NCBI RefSeq assembly: GCF_029852145.1
Contig: NC_079976.1
Coordinates: 11,641,104-11,705,103, forward strand
Direction: 5' to 3'
Source: Microplitis mediator
Lineage: Eukaryota > Arthropoda > Insecta > Hymenoptera > Braconidae
Length of the DNA: 64,000 nucleotides
Shown here: positions 58,155 through 64,000 of the stretch, piece by piece
Layout: each line of letters opens with the position of its first letter
Numbering within the stretch: the stretch's first letter is position 1
Notes under the pieces: model-generated
Seen by the model: only the letters and a program-made list of their open reading frames with translations
What the model was told of the DNA's origin: nothing
Database searches by the model: none
Position numbers and translations under genes: made by a program

Positions 58155-59122
58155 TGACACGCGTTAATATCTCCGGACAAAATATCCCCGACAAAATATC
58201 CACGACAAAATATCCCCCGACATAATATCCACGCGACAAAATATCCCCGCGACAAAATATCTCCAGACAAAATATCTCAGGATAAAATATCTTCATGACA
58301 AAATATATGTTGACAAAATATCCCTATCGTTGAATAATCGATGAAGAAATTTGTGAAAAAATGGCATAATTTTATTACAAGTGGATGCGTTAAGATATTT
58401 TTGTATTTACACACACACAAAATACCTGCAAAAAAGACACGTCCTATTGCACGTATGTGTGTTCATATATTTTTGTGATTACACACACCCAAAACCTCTG
58501 AAAAAAGGGCACAATTTTATTGCAAACGGATGCATTCAGATATTTATGTATTTACACACACACAAAATGCTTGAAAAAAAGGACACGTACTATTGTATGT
58601 ATGTGTGTTAATATATTTTTGTAATTACACTTACCCAAAACCTCTGAAAAAAGAGCACAATTTTATTGCAAACGGATGCATTCAGATATTTATGATTAAT
58701 ATTAAATTTGACTAAAACTATTGATGAAAAGTGACCTTAAATAGTTGGTAATTACTAATAGTTGATAATAGATTATATTACTTACAGTAATTAAATTAAT
58801 CAATAAGTTTACGTTTTTTTGTATTTCAATTCAATTATTTTTATTAATGTTAGTAAAGAAGTTCAATATAATCTTTAACGTTTTATACTTATTTCTTTCT
58901 TATTATTTTAAATTGCTTTTATTAAAAATTTTGGTCAACGTAAATATTCGTGGATATTTTGTCTACATATAATTTGTCATGAAGATATTTTATCCTGAGA
59001 TATTGTGACTGGAGATATTTTGTCGCGGGGATATTTTGTCGCGTGGATATTATGTCGGGGGATATTTTGTCGTGGATATTTTGTCGGGGATATTTTGTCC
59101 GGGGATATTAACGCAGGTAACC
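58153..59122. mobile_element. GACAAAATATCC word-array element (family K)
   Basis: Ends GGTGACACGCGTTAATATC and GATATTAACGCAGGTAACC are inverse, with TA-rich flanks. Arms (58170-58330, 58945-59105) are arrays of a roughly 15-nt word, GACAAAATATCCCC, in inverse orientation. The centre includes a 145-nt tandem repeat and AT-rich DNA. There is no ORF. Confidence 0.8.
58378..58690. repeat. Tandem repeat, ~145-nt unit, about 2.1 copies
   Basis: GGATGC...AGATATTT starts at 58383, 58528 and 58674. The unit includes TTACACACACACAAAAT, GTATGTGTGTT and CCAAAACCTCTGAAAAAAG. The CA-rich part alternates with its inverse GT-rich part. Confidence 0.8.
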
Positions 59123-59130
59123 TATATATT

Positions 59131-59379
59131 AGGGTGGTCCGTTTGGAACGACTATTTTTTTTTTTTCGCTCCCACTGAAAAATATTGTTGTGGACATTAA
59201 AAAAAAAATCCCAACTTTCCTATGTATTTTAAATGGGAAAATTTCAAAATCAAATGTAAAGTACTTAGAATTAAAATTAAGAGCTAAAACTTTCAGAGAA
59301 TTTTTTTTTTAATGTTTACAACAATATTTTTCAGTGGGAGCGAAAAAAAAAAAATAGTCGTTCCAAACGGACCACCCTA
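59131..59379. mobile_element. MITE (TIR AGGGTGGTCCGTTTGGAACG)
   Basis: A 249-bp element whose arms are inverse copies over about 90 nt (CGACTATTTTTTTTTTT, GAAAAATATTGTTGT). TA-rich flanks. It is non-coding, and the short arms are almost intact. Confidence 0.88.
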
Positions 59380-59525
59380 CTATATATATAAATACATACA
59401 TAAACTTTTGAACCAAATGTATTTTCTGACTCAGCTCGTCGAGCTGAGTTGAGATATAGCAAAATTTTTCGAAAATTCCATTATGAGGACAAATACAATA
59501 GTTAGATTTCTATGAAATCTACTAA

Positions 59526-60457
59526 AAATCTGGGCGTCGGTTGACCCTGCGGGCCAGCCCTAAAACTTCCCGCTGGTTTTGTGAGTACATTTTCGAGCTC
59601 TTCGAGCTCGATAATACTTTTGTATGCCATTGTTTTCAAAAAAAACATTTTTCAGCATTTCTTTCTCCCACGATATCTCGCGAACGAATTAACCGATTTT
59701 GATGGTTGAGGCGGCAATAGACGCGTTTTATTAAGTTCTAGAGCTGATTAGATTTTGAAATCGACTGATCCAATTTTTTTGTAGATATCCGAAAAAAAAC
59801 GGTATTTACTATTTTTTTAATCAACGATATCTCGTGAACGAATTGACCGATTAAGACGGTTGAGGCGGCAATCGACGTGTTTTATCAAGTTCTAAAGCTG
59901 ATCAAATTTTGAAATTGATTTATCGAGTCGTTTTTGAGAAATTTCAAAAAAACCAAAAAAAAAATTTTTTTTGATTTCTTTTGTCAACGGTTTCTCTTGA
60001 ACAAATGAACCGATTTTGATGGTTGAGGTGGCATTCGACGCGGCTTATAAAGTTTTAGAGCTGATTAGATTTTGGAATCAATCCATCGAGCAAATTAAAA
60101 GTTATCCAAATAACACATTTTTGAAAAAATTTTATTTTTGAAATATCTCTGAACGCACCCTACCGATTAAGTTCAAATTTTTACGGCTTCAAGATATTAA
60201 TAAGACGCGTCGATTGACACCTCGAAGATCAAAATCGGTTCATCCGTTCAAGAGTTATGAATATTTACATACATACATACGTACGTACGTTCGTACACAC
60301 ATACATACACTCGGACAGCATCGTGAAATTAGTCAGAATAGCTTCCTAGAACCTCAAAACGTCAAAATCTGATAGAAATTCGGTTTTTGCAAATCGGACC
60401 GAAACCAATAACTTCCCGAATTTTTGAAAATTTTCAATTTTCTTAGCGGGAAGTTAA
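59526..60457 (+). mobile_element. Family O repeat, copy 6
   Basis: Starts TCTGGGCGTCGGTTGACCC after AAAAA. Four modules of about 145 nt are followed by an ACATACGTACGTACG tract, the conserved TAGTCAGAATAGCTTCCTAG and the end TTAGCGGGAAGTTAAAA. Confidence 0.82.
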
Positions 60458-62087
60458 AAATTTCAACTAATTAATTAGATTATCCATTAGAAAGGCATAT
60501 AATAATATCATTAAAATAGCTTCTGAGTAATAAAAAGAGTAGAATAAAATATATAACCATATACATATAAAATTTAAAGTTGAAAGAAAACTTGCGTAAA
60601 AGCATTTTGTTACTCATTCTTTTTTCTATCTAACATATAAAAGCCGGTATGAACTTTTTAAGCTCCTCATTGCTTCTCTTGCTTGCTCTTTTTTAAGCTT
60701 GTACTTTTTACTATGACTAGTTCTGTCTTTTTCATTCGCTGTACCAGTTTCATTTGCCTCCAGTTACTACAATTCTACACGCTTATCTCAGGTTGTGATA
60801 AGGCAATTTTTTTATGATTATTATTTTTCATATTTTATTTTATCTCTATTATTTTTTTCTCTTGTACCCGTTTACAATTCTGCATGCAAATGGGTAAAGA
60901 CAAAAATTATTTGAAATTATAAAACTACAATAACTGTTTTCTTTGATCATCAAAATCTTAAAACAATTTTTTTTTTTTTATAGTCAGTGTTATAGTTCAT
61001 AACCACAAACTTTGAAGAGCAAAAGCTACTATTAAAGACATTAAATAATAATTTAGTTGTGTTCTAGATCAATTCATTAATTAGAAACATTGATTAATTA
61101 TTTATCAAGTACAATTACTCTCTAAAAATGAATCAGTGAAATTCACTTCGAATCAGTGGTATACTTATAGCTGCAGAAATAGTGACTATCCACTAATTCG
61201 CAGTAAATTTCACTAATTTATTTTTAAGGGTACCAAATGTCATAAAATTTATAGTACACCGTTCGATAAGTGGCTACGTAGTAAAAATGTTGTGGAGTGA
61301 ACATAAAATAAATGAGATCTTGTTTATTTACTTCCCTTCGGAATAAAATTCACTCTTAAAGGTAGTTTTAGAAATATTAACTATAAATAAACTCTGTATA
61401 GTGAAATCATAATAAAAACTCGCGTATTCGATTACGAATAAATAGTGAGGTTACACTGAAAAAAAAATTTTCTCCTGACAACTAAATATTAGTTATGACA
61501 AGAAAATGATTTGATTGCCCATTGCCAATCATATATTTGGTTGTTTTAACTAAATATTTTATAATTCACCAACAAAACTAGTTATTAGAAACTATAAAAT
61601 ATTTAGTAAAGATAGTTACGCGTTTAGTGGAAAGCATAAAATCAAATTGATTACCTGTAGAGTCAATAAAGTAGTCATAATGAAATATTTGAGTGATCTT
61701 TAGAGAATGTGATATTAATAATAATTGAATATTATTTTGAAATAACAGAATATTTATTTAACAGTTAAATAAATGCATATTTAGAAGAATAATTTATTTA
61801 CTTGCCACGTACTTTTTTTCGCACTATGACAAAAATTGTTCAGGAATAACATTAATGTTAAACATTAATGTCATAGTGTAATACAGGATACCACTATAAT
61901 CAATAATTTTCAGCGGATAACCCGTCCTATGAATGCTTCAAGCTGGCGAATATAAAAACTCTGAAATAAGTATCTTACCAGGAACACCACAAATGGTGGG
62001 CGCGATCTAGTGGCGAGCACCAAACTACTCCCGCTGTTGCTGCCTAACACCATAACTTTTTAAATCAATAATCATTAGGTTCAAATA
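60458..62087. other. AT-rich region without assigned gene
   Basis: 60636-60720 has CATATAAAAGCC followed by CT-rich sequence, like an LTR or promoter fragment. 61455-61620 repeats AACTAAATATT words, and 61848-61875 is an AACATTAATGTT hairpin. No ORF is supported. Confidence 0.35.
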
Positions 62088-64000
62088 CAGTAGACTCTCG
62101 ATAACTCGAACCTCGTTAAGTCGAAATCCTCGGTAACTCGAAAAAAATTTGTATTCCCTTCCGCTGAACCCTTAAATACGCGATATCTCGAATTATTTAG
62201 ACTCTGTAACTCGAACTTAGTATCGTTTCCCTTCCGGTATCGATTAGGCATATTTATACTCTATAACTCGAATTTTAAAAGTGAATCTCTATAAGTCGAA
62301 GTTAGTAAAATTTAAGTACGTTTTTCTCCGTACTTTCCCTTATAGCAATCAAATCTTAATTCCTGTAGGAATGTTCAATGCTTCTTACATTCTTGTTTGT
62401 AGTGTATATTTTCTCTCTAAATTATTTTCTTGCAAAGTTGTTGACTGCTAATCAGTTCGTATCTAGACATCATGAGTGCTAAACGAAAATTAACAACTTT
62501 AACTTTACAAGAAAAGTTCGATGTTATTAACACGGTAAAAACTGGGATGAAGAAAAAAGACGTAGCAGCTCAATACGAGATACCTGCTAGCACTTTATCA
62601 ACCATAATTAAAAATGAAGCTGAAATTTTATTAAGGTACGAGAAAAGTGGAAACATATCATACAAAAGAAGACGAGTGGCTGAATTTCCTGACCTTGAAG
62701 AAGGTCTACTGACCTGGTTTAAGCAGTGCCGCGACAAAAACATAAGTGTATCTGGTCCTGTTTTACGCGAGAAGGCTGAAGAATATTCGAAACTGCTTGG
62801 ACACAATTCTTTTCGTGCTAGTAATGGCTGGTTGGTAAATTTTAAAAAACGTCACAATCTTGTTTTTAAAAAAATTTGCGGTGAAAGTGCAAGTGTGAAC
62901 AATCAGGTATGTGACGAATGGTTAATTGAATTGAAACGATTATTAAAGGATCACGAGCCAAAAGATATATTTAATGCTGATGAGACCGGCCTTTTCTTCA
63001 AGTGTCTACCTGACAAAACACTGATTTTTAAGAATGAGAAATGCTATGGTGGAAAACATAGCAAAGAGCGATTGACAATATTGCTAGCAACAAATATGAC
63101 AGGATCAGAAAAATTGAAACCGTTAGTTATTGGGAAATCTAAAAAACCACGTTGTTTTTCTGGCTGTAAATCTTTGCCATTGGACTATGAAGCTAACACG
63201 AAAGCCTGGATGACATCTGAAATATTCAATGAATGGCTACTGAAAATTGACAAAAAAATGATTAAGGATAAACGTAACATATTGCTTTTCATTGATAACT
63301 GTACAGCTCACAACGTAATTCCACCATTAAAAGCCATAAAAGTTAAATTTCTGCCACCGAATACGACATCTAAACTACAGCCCCTAGATCAAGGAATAAT
63401 TAAAAATTTCAAATCCTATTATAGAAAGGAAGTTGTAAGAAAACTTATAGGTGATATGGAACAACATTCAAATTCACCTATTACTGTACTGCAGGCAATG
63501 AGGATGGCAGATAAAGCGTGGAGGAGTGTATCTGCAAGAACAATATCGAATTGCTTTAACAGTTGCGGATTTTCGATGCCACTTAATACGTCTACTCCTG
63601 AAGATGTTCTTGAAGAAGTTCTTGAAGATGCTAATTTAGATGAATTACAAGCAGATTGGAATCAACTTCAAAACATAGAAGTTCAGTTCGAAGATTACGT
63701 GACTTGTGATGACGATCTAGCGACCACTGGAACGCTGACTGATGCTGAAATAATTGACATTGTAAATCAGAATGATACTGTTAATCTAGATGACCTCGAT
63801 GACGCTGATTTATCTAATTCTGAACCAGCAATTACAACTAAACAAGCTAGAGAAGCAGTTGACACACTACGATCCTATGTCGAAAGATGTATTGACATTG
63901 AGGATCATGTATTCGATTCACTTTTTAAACTTGAAAAATTAATTGATAAAAAATCTGAGAATTCTTTACTTCAGAAAAAAATAACAGAATTTATGTAATA
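62088..64000 (+). mobile_element. pogo/Tigger-type DNA transposon, left part
   Basis: Starts CAGTAGACTCTCGATAACTC after TA (62086-62087), the classic pogo/Tigger TIR. Subterminal repeats of TAACTCGAA/TATCTCGAA/TAAGTCGAA follow to about 62300. The transposase ORF starts at 62472. The right TIR lies beyond the window. Confidence 0.92.
62472..63998 (+). CDS. pogo/Tigger transposase, apparently intact
   Basis: 508 aa from ATG 62472 to TAA 63996-63998 without interruption. Domains in order: a psq/CENP-B-type helix-turn-helix (about 5-55, LTTLTLQEKFDVINTVKTGM then KKDVAAQYEIPASTLS), a second CENPB-type HTH (about 65-135, GPVLREKAEEY and FRASNGWLVNFKKRH), and a DDE_1 catalytic domain (about 165-370) with NADETGLF (D170), IDNCTAH (D275) and QPLDQGI (D306). 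All three acidic residues are present, a DDD arrangement with 30 residues between the last two, as in pogo. The acidic C-terminus (DDLDDADLSNSE) is usual for Tigger. It cuts and pastes the element at TA sites. It is either recently active or a domesticated copy; the flanking TIR favours a real transposon. Confidence 0.95.
   Translation: MSAKRKLTTLTLQEKFDVINTVKTGMKKKDVAAQYEIPASTLSTIIKNEAEILLRYEKSGNISYKRRRVAEFPDLEEGLLTWFKQCRDKNISVSGPVLREKAEEYSKLLGHNSFRASNGWLVNFKKRHNLVFKKICGESASVNNQVCDEWLIELKRLLKDHEPKDIFNADETGLFFKCLPDKTLIFKNEKCYGGKHSKERLTILLATNMTGSEKLKPLVIGKSKKPRCFSGCKSLPLDYEANTKAWMTSEIFNEWLLKIDKKMIKDKRNILLFIDNCTAHNVIPPLKAIKVKFLPPNTTSKLQPLDQGIIKNFKSYYRKEVVRKLIGDMEQHSNSPITVLQAMRMADKAWRSVSARTISNCFNSCGFSMPLNTSTPEDVLEEVLEDANLDELQADWNQLQNIEVQFEDYVTCDDDLATTGTLTDAEIIDIVNQNDTVNLDDLDDADLSNSEPAITTKQAREAVDTLRSYVERCIDIEDHVFDSLFKLEKLIDKKSENSLLQKKITEFM

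Overview
This window is AT-rich arthropod DNA made almost entirely of nested transposable elements. Multi-exon host genes are not evident. A pogo/Tigger transposase, an R1-like non-LTR retrotransposon, a DIRS-type retroelement with spliceosomal-type introns, tRNA-derived SINEs, snap-back MITEs and long CA/TA microsatellites together point to an insect. A parasitoid hymenopteran is my guess from the repeat style, not something proven by the sequence.

Layout. 1-5888: a decayed R1-clade-like LINE (zinc-knuckle ORF1, endonuclease-RT ORF2), then a long non-coding tract ending in a 43-nt A run. 6277-18632: one DIRS-type element with inverted terminal repeats, an internal complementary region, a gag with introns, RT/RNase H and a tyrosine recombinase. 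Its gag is split by a 6.8-kb TIR element (7943-14787) that itself holds three further nested repeats. 18.6-30.7 kb: an exon-like ORF, a small secreted-protein ORF, LTR-like pieces, an arthropod repetitive gene remnant and a minus-strand LINE remnant. 31.2-40.9 kb: a SINE split by a word-array element, nested hairpin MITEs and a GC-rich word-array element. 41-45 kb: a TTAA MITE, a promoter-like GC island and a large hairpin. 45.3-55.2 kb: tandem hairpin MITEs and a nest at least four levels deep. 56.7-60.5 kb: more word-array and MITE copies. 62088-64000: the left end of a pogo/Tigger transposon with a complete 508-aa transposase ORF.

The most interesting signal is a set of TIR elements with no coding capacity (7943-14787, 8474-9868, 31331-33240, 32148-32449, 39162-40178, 48250-48725, 49369-52279, 51048-52035). 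They share three features: ends that begin CCC and finish GGG (some end bases have mutated), 2-bp target-site duplications of varying sequence (CC, TT, AA, AC, GT, AT, TA), and inner arms built from family-specific short, often palindromic words repeated many times. Four of the larger ones (8474, 31331, 39162, 49369) also carry a tRNA-like segment near the centre. For three insertions an uninterrupted copy of the same target lies elsewhere in this window, and for a fourth the restored DIRS reading frame serves the same purpose. Insertion boundaries are therefore directly visible. I do not recognise this group as a named superfamily.

Almost no protein-coding capacity is intact apart from the pogo transposase. 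The R1, DIRS and LINE ORFs all carry stops or frameshifts.
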